From JBEIGE01 sp040382055 (GTDB lineage: Bacteria; Pseudomonadota; Gammaproteobacteria; Burkholderiales; Burkholderiaceae_C): DNA of 64,000 bases. Below the pieces are notes generated by a model. That model saw only the letters and a list, made by a program, of their open reading frames with translations, made no database searches and was not told the origin of the DNA. The stretch spans positions 166,849 through 230,848 of the forward strand of contig JBEIGE010000001.1 of the NCBI GenBank assembly GCA_040382055.1, given 5' to 3'. Below are positions 44,134 to 52,702 of this stretch, piece after piece; position 1 is the first letter of the stretch; every line of letters begins with the position of its first letter. The translations under genes were made by a program, and so were the position numbers.

Positions 44134-44493
44134 ATGGAGTCGCTCAATGTCCTGGGTACGGCACTCGTGGCCTGCTCATACGACCCGCTCACAGGCTTTT
44201 TCCGCGATGGCTGCTGCAACACCGACGCGCATGACCACGGCACCCATGTGGTGTGCGCCCGTGTCACGGCGGATTTTCTGGCGCACTCACTCAAAGGCGG
44301 AAACGACTTGGTGACGCCCCGGCCTGAGTACCGCTTTGCAGGTCTTGTGCCAGGCGATCGCTGGTGTTTGTGTGCACTGAGGTGGCTGGATGCGCTCAAG
44401 GCTGGCGTGGCCCCGCCCGTGCATCTGGAGGCAACACACAGCAAGGCTCTTGAAATTGTAGGGCTGGAGCAGCTGCTAGCCAATGCACTTTGA
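44134..44493 (+). CDS. DUF2237 family protein
   Basis: This 119-residue protein matches DUF2237: N-V-L-G-T-A-L-V-A-C-S start, P-L-T-G-F-F-R-D-G-C-C-N-T, G-T-H-V-V-C-A-R-V-T and the P-G-D-R-W-C-L-C-A-L-R-W motif. The many conserved Cys residues suggest metal or redox chemistry, but the function is unknown. ATG 44134 is chosen because the longer in-frame frame upstream overlaps the antiporter's promoter region and is not conserved in character. Confidence 0.88.
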   Translation: MESLNVLGTALVACSYDPLTGFFRDGCCNTDAHDHGTHVVCARVTADFLAHSLKGGNDLVTPRPEYRFAGLVPGDRWCLCALRWLDALKAGVAPPVHLEATHSKALEIVGLEQLLANAL

Positions 44494-44534
44494 CTTATCG
44501 CTTAATATACGAATAAGACAAGGGAACAGTTTGA

Positions 44535-46853
44535 ATGCACAAGCAACCCGAAACTAATTCCGAGGAAGAGGAGACTGACAACCCTATGACCTGGAAACCC
44601 TCAAGAGTTTTTTTGCGCTATGTCGTCATAGGCATTCTGGCTGGCGCGGGTGCCTATATTGGGGCTATCCTGATGTATTTTTCCGATCAGCCAAATAGGT
44701 TGATCGGGCCGGCGCTTTTATGTGTAGTCGCGCTTCTGTCAATGGTGTGCATCTGGCGTGGTTTGGCCAAGTTGGCCTCCCAAGTCTTGTTGGTGGGTTG
44801 CTGGCTTGCAGCTGGACTGACGGCTTTTCTGAACGACGGACTTGGCTCGCCGTCGATGGCCATATTCCCCTTAACCATTATTTTTTCGGGCTGGCTGCTC
44901 AGCTTGCGAGTAGCCGTTTTGATCGCCCTATTGACCGGACTTTTCGTTATCGGTTTGGCTGTAACCGAGACTACTGGCGTCTTGATGCGTACCGGCCAGG
45001 CTCCGGGGATTTTGTTTGTGATCGTCGAGATCGTCGTAATTACCCTTTCGCTGCTGCTGATCACTCATCTGGTGCGCTCGTACAAGGCACGTCTTTTGGA
45101 AATGACGGCCATTGTTGATGAAAACCAAGCGCGCAGCCGCGAGCTTTCGGCCCTGAACAGCGGCATGGCGCAGTCCCAGAGCAAATTTGCCACCGCTTTT
45201 GGATCGTGCCCGGTAGCCGCCTCGATCGCCACCGTTGATGAGGGCCGCTTCCTGGAAGTCAACCAAAACTATGAGCGCGATTACGGCTGGTCGGCCCAGG
45301 AGCTTCTGGGAAAAACCACCCAGGACATCGGCTTGTGGCAGGACCGTCAGGCGCACGATGACTGGATGCGCATGCTTGTTGCGCAGGGCAGGCTGGTTGA
45401 ATATGAAACCGTGTGGACTCATAAAAACGGCGATTTGCGCAAAGTCAGCATCTCCTGCGAGATCATTGAAATCAATTCGGTGCAATGCATACTGGCCTAC
45501 GCCACTGACATCACCGCCCGCAAAATGGCCGAGGAACAAATCCAGAGCCTGGCGTTTACCGACTCCCTCACCGGCCTGCCTAACCGCCGCTTGTTGTTCA
45601 ATCGGCTTGAGCATGGACTGGCAGCTGCCAACCGCCATCAACGCAAAGGTGCCTTGCTGTTCATAGACCTCGACAACTTCAAGACCCTGAACGACACCCA
45701 TGGCCATGACCAGGGCGATATCCTGCTCAAGCAGGTGGCTCAGCGCCTGCTGGCCGTTGTTCGGGAAACCGATACCGTGGCCCGGCTGGGCGGCGACGAG
45801 TTCGTCGTGATGCTTGAGAACCTGAGCACCGTCGCCATTGACGCGGCGACCGAAGCCGAGAGAGTTGCATTAAAGCTTCTGGATGCACTCAATCATGAAT
45901 ACCTGTTGCCCAGGATCAGCTTCATCTCGACCCCCAGCATTGGCGTGACCCTTTTTGGCGAAGAGCCTGAAAGCATGGAAGAGCCCTTGAAGCGTGCAGA
46001 CATGGCCATGTACCAGGCCAAGGCTGCCGGGCGCAACGCGGTGCGCTTTTTCAATCCGGAAATCCAGGCCATCGTCAACGCGCGGGTTGAGATGGAGCGT
46101 GACCTGCGCACCGCCCTGACCCAAAAGCAATTCATACTTCTTTACCAGCCCCAGATGACCGCGGATGGGCGCGTCACCGGGGCTGAGGTGCTGGTGCGGT
46201 GGAGTCACCCCGAGCGCGGCGTCGTCTCCCCGGCCGCATTCATACCGTTGGCGGAGGAGAGTGGCCTCATTTTGCCGCTGGGCGATTTGATTCTTGATGT
46301 GGCTTGCGCTGAGTTGGCCCGGTGGGGCAAAGACCCGCACAAAGCCGACCTGACCTTGTCGGTCAACGTCAGTGCCAAGCAGTTTCAGCAGGATGACTTT
46401 GGCGCTGGTGTGCTGGCCGCCGTTGCCCGTCATGGCGCCAATCCACAGCGACTCAAGCTGGAGCTGACCGAGAGTGTGATGGTCAATGACGTTGAAAGTA
46501 TTGTTGCCAAGATGACCAGTCTGCGCGATCGAGGCGTATGCTTTTCAATGGATGACTTCGGCACCGGTTACTCGTCGCTCTCATCCCTTAAAAGATTGCC
46601 ACTGGACCAGCTCAAGATTGACCAGAGCTTTGTGCGCGATATTCTTGTTGACGCCAATGATGCGGCAATTGCCCGCATGGTGATTGTGCTCGGGGAAAGC
46701 CTGGGGCTGGAAGTTATCGCCGAGGGTGTGGAAACCCTGGAGCAGAAAGAAGCCCTGGCGGGTCTGGGTTGTACCTCTTACCAGGGCTACCTGATCAGCC
46801 GTCCTCTGCCTATAGAGGGGCTTGATCAGTTTTTAAGCGCAAGAGCAAAGTGA
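44535..46853 (+). CDS. Membrane PAS-GGDEF-EAL cyclic di-GMP protein
   Basis: This dual-domain c-di-GMP enzyme has 772 residues. Five or six membrane helices (about 28-190) are followed by a PAS domain (~218-335). The GGDEF domain has an intact G-G-D-E-F at 419-423 and an I-site R-x-x-D at 410-413. In the EAL domain the signature reads E551-V-L rather than E-A-L, while D-D-F-G-T-G-Y-S-S (D673, D674) and the later E-G-V-E-T are intact. E-V-L is a tolerated variant, so phosphodiesterase activity is plausible. It is a single gene with its own start after a short gap. Confidence 0.93.
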   Translation: MHKQPETNSEEEETDNPMTWKPSRVFLRYVVIGILAGAGAYIGAILMYFSDQPNRLIGPALLCVVALLSMVCIWRGLAKLASQVLLVGCWLAAGLTAFLNDGLGSPSMAIFPLTIIFSGWLLSLRVAVLIALLTGLFVIGLAVTETTGVLMRTGQAPGILFVIVEIVVITLSLLLITHLVRSYKARLLEMTAIVDENQARSRELSALNSGMAQSQSKFATAFGSCPVAASIATVDEGRFLEVNQNYERDYGWSAQELLGKTTQDIGLWQDRQAHDDWMRMLVAQGRLVEYETVWTHKNGDLRKVSISCEIIEINSVQCILAYATDITARKMAEEQIQSLAFTDSLTGLPNRRLLFNRLEHGLAAANRHQRKGALLFIDLDNFKTLNDTHGHDQGDILLKQVAQRLLAVVRETDTVARLGGDEFVVMLENLSTVAIDAATEAERVALKLLDALNHEYLLPRISFISTPSIGVTLFGEEPESMEEPLKRADMAMYQAKAAGRNAVRFFNPEIQAIVNARVEMERDLRTALTQKQFILLYQPQMTADGRVTGAEVLVRWSHPERGVVSPAAFIPLAEESGLILPLGDLILDVACAELARWGKDPHKADLTLSVNVSAKQFQQDDFGAGVLAAVARHGANPQRLKLELTESVMVNDVESIVAKMTSLRDRGVCFSMDDFGTGYSSLSSLKRLPLDQLKIDQSFVRDILVDANDAAIARMVIVLGESLGLEVIAEGVETLEQKEALAGLGCTSYQGYLISRPLPIEGLDQFLSARAK

Positions 46854-46887
46854 CGCCAGCCCCAATGGGGCTGGGTTGATGCACTCG

Positions 46888-47088
46888 TCAACGCCCGTTT
46901 GCCTGACCCGAGACTGGCGCTGACACAGCAGCTGCTTCCTGGTTTTGCGCTGGCAACGTTACTGGTGTTACCGATGTCAAAGGCGGGCGACACATTTGCT
47001 CGCCATCCCATTGCTGACCGCACCAGCACAGGCCGTTGGCGTCGATGATGCAGGTTCCAGTGCCACAGCAGCGTTCGTCTTCTTGCAT
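46888..47088 (-). CDS. Small cysteine-rich protein of unknown function
   Basis: This 66-residue protein has six Cys concentrated in the first 30 residues: C-C-G-T-G-T-C, then C-W-C and M-C. The pattern C-C-x-x-x-x-C-x9-C-x-C suggests a metal-binding mini-domain. The remainder is Pro/Ala/Gln-rich and probably disordered. ATG 47088 is the likely start (M-Q-E-D-E-R-C-C). It is convergent with the PAS-GGDEF-EAL gene. I recognise no named family. Confidence 0.55.
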   Translation of the reverse strand: MQEDERCCGTGTCIIDANGLCWCGQQWDGEQMCRPPLTSVTPVTLPAQNQEAAAVSAPVSGQANGR

Positions 47089-47154
47089 AGGTTTGCGTTG
47101 TTGAGTATGGGTTGAATAAGGTCTGAATGGAAATGACGCCGCCAGGCACAAGAG

Positions 47155-48186
47155 CTACTCCATCGAAATCCCGCGCTCCTTGACCACCCGTGCCCACAGC
47201 CTCAATTGCTGGTTGATGAACTGCTGGGCCGATTCTGGTGTACCCTTTTGCAAGTCACCGCCGAGTTGGGCAATACGGGCCATGACTTCAGGTGCGCTCA
47301 GTGTTTTTTGCAGCGCAGCCGACAGCTTGGCCACCACCGCATCGGGTGTTCCTGCGGGCACCAGCACCACGTTCCACTCATGCACCTCCGCACCCGAAAC
47401 GCCGGCTTGTGCCAGCGTCGGCACGTCCGGCAAAATGGCGCTGCGCTGGGCGCTGGTAACGGCCAGCGCACGCAACTTGCCCGACTGAATGTGTTGCAGC
47501 GTTGAGGCCAGATTGCCAAAGAACACCGGCACCTGGCCACCAATCACATCATTGAGAGCCGGGCCACCGCCCTTGTACGGAATGTGTGCCATCTCCACTT
47601 TGGCGGCAGACTCAAACAGGGCCCCGGCCAGATGCTGGGCTGATCCGTTGCCAGACGAGGCAAACGCCACCGCATCTTTTTTGACCTGCGCGGCCGCAAT
47701 CAGCTCGGCCACGGACTTGGCCGGAAAGCTGGCATTGACCAGCACCACGTTGGGAAACAGCGCAATGATGCCTATGGGTTTAAAAGCCTTCTCGGTGTCG
47801 TAAGGCAGCTTGGGGTAAAGCGCCGGGTTCACCGCGAAAGAAGAGGCGTCGAGCATGAGGGTGTAGCCGTCCGGCGGGGCTTTGGCAACCGCTGCCGCCC
47901 CGATCTGGCCACTCGCGCCGGGTTTGTTTTCAACCACCACATTCTGGCCCAGCGCTTCCCCCAGTTTGGGGGCAATCAGCCGAGCCATGGCATCCGCGCC
48001 GCCACCGGCCGGATAGGTCACGATCAAGCTGATGGGTTTATTCGGCCATGCGCCTGCGCCCTGCGCCAACACGGCTGCTGAGGTGAACAAACACCCGCAG
48101 GCCATGAGCAAAGACGCCAAACAACGAGGGGCTGCGTGGTCGAAATGCCTGGTTTTCATGAAAGCTGTGCTCAGGGGGTGGCTCAT
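47155..48186 (-). CDS. Bug-type TTT substrate-binding protein (third copy)
   Basis: This orphan periplasmic receptor has Bug motifs N-K-P-I-S-L-I-V-T-Y-P-A-G-G-G-A-D, G-Q-N-V-V-V-E-N-K-P-G-A-S-G, A-P-P-D-G-Y-T-L and H-I-P-Y-K-G-G-G-P. The signal peptide ends near V-L-A-Q-G. The start may be ATG 48186 or ATG 48159. It follows the nitrile hydratase genes by ~96 bp on the same strand. A nitrile or amide/acid derivative is therefore a likely ligand. Confidence 0.92.
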   Translation of the reverse strand: MSHPLSTAFMKTRHFDHAAPRCLASLLMACGCLFTSAAVLAQGAGAWPNKPISLIVTYPAGGGADAMARLIAPKLGEALGQNVVVENKPGASGQIGAAAVAKAPPDGYTLMLDASSFAVNPALYPKLPYDTEKAFKPIGIIALFPNVVLVNASFPAKSVAELIAAAQVKKDAVAFASSGNGSAQHLAGALFESAAKVEMAHIPYKGGGPALNDVIGGQVPVFFGNLASTLQHIQSGKLRALAVTSAQRSAILPDVPTLAQAGVSGAEVHEWNVVLVPAGTPDAVVAKLSAALQKTLSAPEVMARIAQLGGDLQKGTPESAQQFINQQLRLWARVVKERGISME

Positions 48187-48282
48187 GTGTGGTCCTTGAA
48201 CAGGAGTAAGAAATACAAAAACCTGGGTTGGCCAGTATGTTAGCGATGAACCATGTTACTGATAAACCCAAAACACACACAA

Positions 48283-48903
48283 CTAGGCAGGGCAGGGCTG
48301 CAGGTAGCTCTCGAACACGCCGACGTGCACTTGAGCGGCGTCAGCCGCGTCAGGCCAGAGCTCTGCGCTGTTGAAACGCACGTCGTAAGTCGGTTCGTCC
48401 TGCGCCTGCACGCCATGGGCATGCGCATCGGGAAACGGGTAGCGGGGGGAGACACCCACCACCACGCCCACCTTGCCGCGGATGTAGCCAGGCATGCGCA
48501 CATGGCCGCTGACATGATCGGCCAGCACCCTCACCCGGTCGCCCGGCAGGTAACTGCTGCGCTTGGGAACGTTGGAGCGACCCGGCCCCGATGGCAGCGC
48601 CAACGGAAACAAACCACCGGCCCGCGCTTGCAGTTCGGCCCGTGTGACCACCCCTTTTTCCACGCACAGGGTGGCCAGGCTGGTGAGGGTTCGTTCGTAG
48701 TACCCGGCACTCATGTAATGGCGCGGCTCCATGCGCTCGATGGCATGGCGGTATTCGTCCATATTAAAAATGCCGTGCTTCACGGCCAGGCCATACAGCG
48801 CGTTGATGCGCTTTTCCCACCCGTCGTGAAACACCGCAGCGTCAGTGTCATGCCGCACCCGGCCAAAACCCTGCTTGCCACCGAGATCGTGTACGCCGTC
48901 CAT
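48283..48903 (-). CDS. Nitrile hydratase beta subunit
   Basis: The beta subunit forms the heterodimer that hydrates nitriles to amides. The family start M-D-G-V-H-D-L-G-G-K-Q-G-F-G is exact, followed by the W-E-K-R-I-N-A-L segment and R-H-Y-M-S-A-G-Y-Y-E. The C-terminal SH3-like barrel carries F-L/Y-P-G-D-R-V-R-V and the T-Y-D-V-R-F-N-S-A-E-L-W-P pattern. At 206 residues it is normal. It begins 11 bp after the alpha stop, so it is cotranscribed. Confidence 0.95.
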   Translation of the reverse strand: MDGVHDLGGKQGFGRVRHDTDAAVFHDGWEKRINALYGLAVKHGIFNMDEYRHAIERMEPRHYMSAGYYERTLTSLATLCVEKGVVTRAELQARAGGLFPLALPSGPGRSNVPKRSSYLPGDRVRVLADHVSGHVRMPGYIRGKVGVVVGVSPRYPFPDAHAHGVQAQDEPTYDVRFNSAELWPDAADAAQVHVGVFESYLQPCPA

Positions 48904-48914
48904 AACAGTGGTTC

Positions 48915-49511
48915 CTAGAGGCGAGCGACGCCAATCAGGGCGTCTTGGGTGACCAGCGCGGCGAGTTGCGCTTCGCTCCAGCCATCCGTATTGGCGGGCC
49001 GCTGTGGCAACACCATGTAGCGGGTGTCAGCCGTGGTGTCCCAGACGCGAATATCGACGGCGGGCGGCAGGTCCAGCCCCATGTCACGCAAGACGGTACG
49101 CGATTCGCGAACCACCCGTGCGCGGTACTCCAGGTCCTTGTACCAACCGGGCGGCAAACCGATGACGGTGAATGCCGTGCATGAGCACAAGGTGCAGCAA
49201 ATTACATTGTGAACCTCATGCGTGTTTTCCAGCACGACCAGATGGCGGTGGTGAACCGGCAGTTCTATGCCCAGCTCGGCAACAGTGGCCTTGCCATTGG
49301 CAAGCAGCCGCGCGCGGAACGCGGGGTCTAACCAGGCCTTGGCAACCACACGGGCACCGCGCTGGGGCAACCACACGTCATCGCCCAGATGAACCCGTTC
49401 ATCCACGGCATCAACGCTGGCAATACCGCGTGCGACCAATGCAGCCTCAATGGCGCTGGCGCGTTGGGAGGGCGTGGCCAAAGCAAGGGGTGGATCAGCG
49501 ATAGTGTCCAT
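48915..49511 (-). CDS. Nitrile hydratase alpha subunit
   Basis: This metal-bearing subunit has 198 residues. The claw setting is C106-T107-L108-C109-S110-C111; the Thr at 107 is the feature usually assigned to cobalt enzymes, iron enzymes having Ser. The surrounding sequence (C-T-A-F after the motif, E-Y-R-A-R-V-V-R, R-Y-M-V-L-P-Q-R-P) otherwise reads more like iron-type alpha subunits, and the gene order alpha-beta is that of iron-type operons. Cys109 and Cys111 would be oxidised to sulfinate/sulfenate. No activator or CobW-like metallochaperone gene is adjacent. Confidence 0.95.
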   Translation of the reverse strand: MDTIADPPLALATPSQRASAIEAALVARGIASVDAVDERVHLGDDVWLPQRGARVVAKAWLDPAFRARLLANGKATVAELGIELPVHHRHLVVLENTHEVHNVICCTLCSCTAFTVIGLPPGWYKDLEYRARVVRESRTVLRDMGLDLPPAVDIRVWDTTADTRYMVLPQRPANTDGWSEAQLAALVTQDALIGVARL

Positions 49512-49620
49512 GGCAGAGTCTCCGGGCTGACAAATGTTCGGGTGATTCTATTTCCATAATCAGGGCACATGGGCAGTTCAACACCCGCAGATGACGGCTA
49601 GTGCAACCCTGAATTGATTA

Positions 49621-49672
49621 TTGAATTGGGCTCAAGCCCTTATCAGCATTGAATAGTTCGCTATTATTTTTG
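49621..49672 (-). repeat. Dispersed ~50-bp AT-rich repeat, copy 4
   Basis: On the minus strand it reads AATAATAGCGAACTATTCAA then TGCTGATAAGGGCTTGAGCCC, close to the copy at 26301. It lies in the 794-bp gap between nitrile hydratase and the phospholipase D gene; the rest of that gap holds the CHAT remnant and no intact gene. Confidence 0.55.
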
Positions 49673-49827
49673 AGGTGCTTTGGTTAAATGCCACTTGTTG
49701 GGCATATCCAAATTACGGCGTTTTGCGCTTGGCTTTATCTTGACTAAGGCTGGGATTGGACTTGGCCTTTGCCCGTCGTTAATCGGAAAAAAACGGGAGT
49801 TCAATTCACTAATCTGACGGGCAGTTC

Positions 49828-49850
49828 CCGACCCAAAGCGGAAATACGCC
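49828..49850 (+). repeat. Fragment of second dispersed repeat (CGACCCAAAGCGGA core)
   Basis: CCCGACCCAAAGCGGAAATA matches the core of the copy at 56679-56730. It is short, so it is only a partial match. Confidence 0.35.
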
Positions 49851-49889
49851 ACCCACAACTGATCACCACAAAGCGGTCGTCCAATTGCA

Positions 49890-50129
49890 GTGATCTGTAA
49901 ACTAAGTGGCGGACCGGATTGCAGCGAAAGCTGGCCGGTAGAAACCGTTAGCGCTAAGCTGCTTACCACTGGCGTTTTTCAGCGTTATGCCAAGACTCCA
50001 GGGATCTCACGGGCCAAGGCACTGCAGGGCGCTATGCTGGAACTGTTACAGGAATTGGAAACAGGCACCCAAACCTATTCGCACCCTTTGTTCTGGGCAC
50101 CTTATGCCCTGGTCGGCGATAGCGGGTAA
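49890..50129 (+). pseudogene. CHAT-domain protein, C-terminal remnant
   Basis: About 70 residues match the end of CHAT (caspase-like) domains: E-S-W-P-V-E-T-V-S-A-K-L-L-T-T-G-V-F, S-R-A-K-A-L-Q-G-A-M-L-E-L and H-P-L-F-W-A-P-Y-A-L-V-G-D-S-G, then stop. The upstream catalytic His and the S-A-C-N-T-type Cys motif are absent, and preceding sequence is non-coding or repeat. CHAT proteases appear in TPR/CHAT and defence-type proteins; here only the tail is left. Confidence 0.6.
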
Positions 50130-50305
50130 GTTGGAGCGTGCAATGGGGTAGGCCGATGGGTGGCAATCACGACATAAAACAAAAGTTTGTGGCTTTGTCT
50201 GAGGACGCGAAAGAAATTTGGCCTGTCCGACGATGCATTAATTCGGTTTGCGTTGGAGACATGGATTCTGAAGAAAGGCCTTTTCGCAGGCTTGCAGCCT
50301 GCCTG

Positions 50306-51865
50306 CTACAGCAGGTGCTCAATACCTAGCAGACGATAAAAGTCAACCTGCATCTGAAGCCACCGGTTGGCATCAGGTTCGCGGTTGCTGCTCCAGGCCT
50401 TGCCGTCGCGCTCGCCATGCCACACCAACCGCTGTCCTGCCGGGGCCTGAGCGTCCAGCACCAGCCGCCAACTGTGCGTTGGCCCCAGGTCGCGCTCAAG
50501 CGTGGACAAGATACGCTCCGAGAGTTCTGGGCTCTCGATCATCATGCCGGCCTCTGTGTTGAGCCTGCGCGAGCGAGGATCGAAGTTCGCACTACCCACC
50601 CAGGCCAGCTGCCGGTCATAAATTGCCACCTTTGCATGCAAAGCGGAATGGGAGCTCCCAATTCGCAGGCGATGCCCCTTGGGCTCAGGCCTTTGGGCAT
50701 CAGGTCGATATTCATAGAGCTGCACACCACCCGACAGTAGGGCTTCCCTGTAAGGGGCATAACCAGAATGGACTGCCACAACGTCAGTGGCGGCAAGCGA
50801 GTTGGTCATGACTTGCACTTTCATGCCCCTCTTGGCCATGGCAGACAGCAGTTCCACGCCGCGCTCACCCGGCACGAAATAGGCCGTGACATACAGGACC
50901 TCTCGCTGTGCGTTCTGCCGGGCAATTGCATGGGCACGCGCCACCTCCGAGGACGGACGGGGGGCACCTTTGGCATGCCGCACGGGTGGTTCTCCAACGG
51001 CTTTGGCCTTTGCCCATATCAGGCCTTCCTGGCCCAATACCCGGGCCAGAAACTCGGATTTTCGGCGGGCGTACTCTTCCTTCGGGCCGTATTCTGCCGT
51101 GCGGAGGCGCCAGGCAACCAGCACATCGTCTGACTCAGACTTGAACGATCCAAAAGCTGCCACAGGCACCACAATCGGATCGTTCCAGAAAGAATCAAAA
51201 ATTGTGGCCGCGTCTCGCATGACGGGGCCGGTCACCATAATGTCGACATCTCGAAAATTTGACCCGGCGTCGGCCTCAAAGTAATGGCTGCTAATGTTGC
51301 GCCCACCGACCACACCCATCTGGCCATCCACCACGAATATCTTGTTGTGCATGCGGCGACCCAGAGCATCAGCATTTGTCAGCATCTGCACCGTACGAGA
51401 CAGATAACGGTTGGGATAAGGATTGAAGATACGCACCTCCACATTCGGATGAGTGTCGATGCGCGAGAGCATGGTGTCATCAAAGCCGATCAAGTAATCA
51501 TCAAGAATGATGCGTACACGCACCCCTCGGTCGGCTGCCGAGAGCAACCGGTCCAGCAGGAACAACCCCACCTCGTCGGCATCAAAAATGTAGTACTGCA
51601 AGTCAATGGATCGCTCGGCCGCATCTATGAGCGCAGCGCGGCTCAGCAAGGCGCTCACACCGTTGTTCAGTAGGCGAAAGCCGGACTGCCCTGCAAAGCG
51701 CTTTTCCTGCTCGGCATGAGCACGCCCCAGTGTGGTCTCTAGGGGTTTGTCGAAGGTTCGTGAGAGGGGCGCGACATACCCTTCGCGAAGGGTTGAGCAG
51801 CCGACAAGTGCCAAGGCCACCACGAGCAGCCAGGCGGACACAAGGGGACGATAAGAAAACTTCAT
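50306..51865 (-). CDS. Phospholipase D/cardiolipin synthase-like lipoprotein
   Basis: This PLD-superfamily protein has 519 residues. The signal peptide ends at a lipobox V-G-C (Cys near residue 23), so it is probably a membrane lipoprotein facing the periplasm. Two HKD motifs are present: M-H-N-K-I-F-V-V-D-G with V-G-G-R-N-I, and L-H-A-K-V-A-I-Y-D with V-G-S-A-N-F-D-P-R-S. These give the two His/Lys pairs of a transphosphatidylase active site. The start overlaps the upstream small open frame by 4 bp (ATGA). The usual role is phospholipid head-group exchange or hydrolysis; the substrate is not defined. Confidence 0.92.
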   Translation of the reverse strand: MKFSYRPLVSAWLLVVALALVGCSTLREGYVAPLSRTFDKPLETTLGRAHAEQEKRFAGQSGFRLLNNGVSALLSRAALIDAAERSIDLQYYIFDADEVGLFLLDRLLSAADRGVRVRIILDDYLIGFDDTMLSRIDTHPNVEVRIFNPYPNRYLSRTVQMLTNADALGRRMHNKIFVVDGQMGVVGGRNISSHYFEADAGSNFRDVDIMVTGPVMRDAATIFDSFWNDPIVVPVAAFGSFKSESDDVLVAWRLRTAEYGPKEEYARRKSEFLARVLGQEGLIWAKAKAVGEPPVRHAKGAPRPSSEVARAHAIARQNAQREVLYVTAYFVPGERGVELLSAMAKRGMKVQVMTNSLAATDVVAVHSGYAPYREALLSGGVQLYEYRPDAQRPEPKGHRLRIGSSHSALHAKVAIYDRQLAWVGSANFDPRSRRLNTEAGMMIESPELSERILSTLERDLGPTHSWRLVLDAQAPAGQRLVWHGERDGKAWSSNREPDANRWLQMQVDFYRLLGIEHLL

Positions 51866-52149
51866 GAAAATTCCCCGTAGCGGACGACGTTGTCGAAGTT
51901 TCCAAGAATTGGTGCCGACGCGTTACGCAAAATGATGGACTTAACTCCAGAATCAGGCAGGTCAACACCTTGAGCGCTGAAGAAATTTTTGCTCCTCAAC
52001 TCCATGCCTTTGTGGGCTTGTTCGTATCGCTTGGGCTCATCTCCTAGTATCTTAATGAGTCCCGATTCAACATCGCCTAAGTCAATCCGAAATATCGGGT
52101 GTGTGCAGGCAATGAGAGACATAATGCGGCGGCTTTGCTTTCGAAACAA
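51862..52149 (-). CDS. Small open frame coupled to the phospholipase D gene, unknown function
   Basis: This is a 95-residue frame (or 86 from ATG 52122, M-S-L-I-A-C-T-H) with no domain I recognise. It ends G-E-F-S with its TGA overlapping the ATG of the PLD gene, an arrangement that usually means translational coupling. It lies in sequence of lower GC than its neighbours, so it may be a foreign or degenerate gene. It could be a chance frame. Confidence 0.4.
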   Translation of the reverse strand: MFRKQSRRIMSLIACTHPIFRIDLGDVESGLIKILGDEPKRYEQAHKGMELRSKNFFSAQGVDLPDSGVKSIILRNASAPILGNFDNVVRYGEFS

Positions 52150-52334
52150 TATGGCTCTCCCTTCTGGTACCTGTAATTCTCATTCGTATTTCAACTTTTT
52201 TAAATTGTAGACATCTAAAAGTGTCACTTTTTTGAAGACATAAGAACTGGTAAGGGGATGTCTGCTCTTGGGCAGGGCGATTTCATTCCACTATTTCTGC
52301 TTTGTGCCTGCAGCTGAAATCGGACGGTTTAATT

Positions 52335-52430
52335 AACTCGTCGCGATTTCAGCAAGTTCACGGCCACTAAGCAGACGTTTACGAACTACCGCTCCTGGCC
52401 CGTAGCTCCGCTCGACCCGAAACAGTCTTC
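52335..52430 (+). repeat. Second dispersed repeat, copy A; otherwise gene-free gap
   Basis: The core TCGCGATTTCAGCAAGTTCA at 52341-52360 recurs nearly exactly at 63856-63875, and the following CACTAAGCAG and TTTACGAAC continue the match. The next part (CCTGGCCCGTAGCTCC, GCTCGACCCGAAAC) matches the copy at 56679. The whole gap 52150-52702 shows no intact gene and looks like decayed sequence. Confidence 0.65.
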
Positions 52431-52702
52431 TGACTACTTGGATCATGGCTGGATCGCGGACATTGAAGACCGACAGGCCAAGCGCATTAGGTATATGGTC
52501 TTACGCAGGGGCCTATGTCACGTTCGCGCTGGTTAAAGGCAGCTAGGTTGACATCAGGGTGATCGAAGCGCGTCAAGGGGCACGCTGGAGGGCTATTTTG
52601 CGACAACCCAAATCGCTCACCAAAAGTATGTCAAGGTCCCATCAGATAGGAATTTATATTCTCAAATTCTCAGACGCAGTCATTCGATATTGGATAGAGT
52701 AA

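Noticed and set aside
49664..49969. 101-residue open frame on the minus strand
   Set aside because: It runs through repeat copy 4, the repeat fragment and the CHAT remnant on the other strand, and has no domain.
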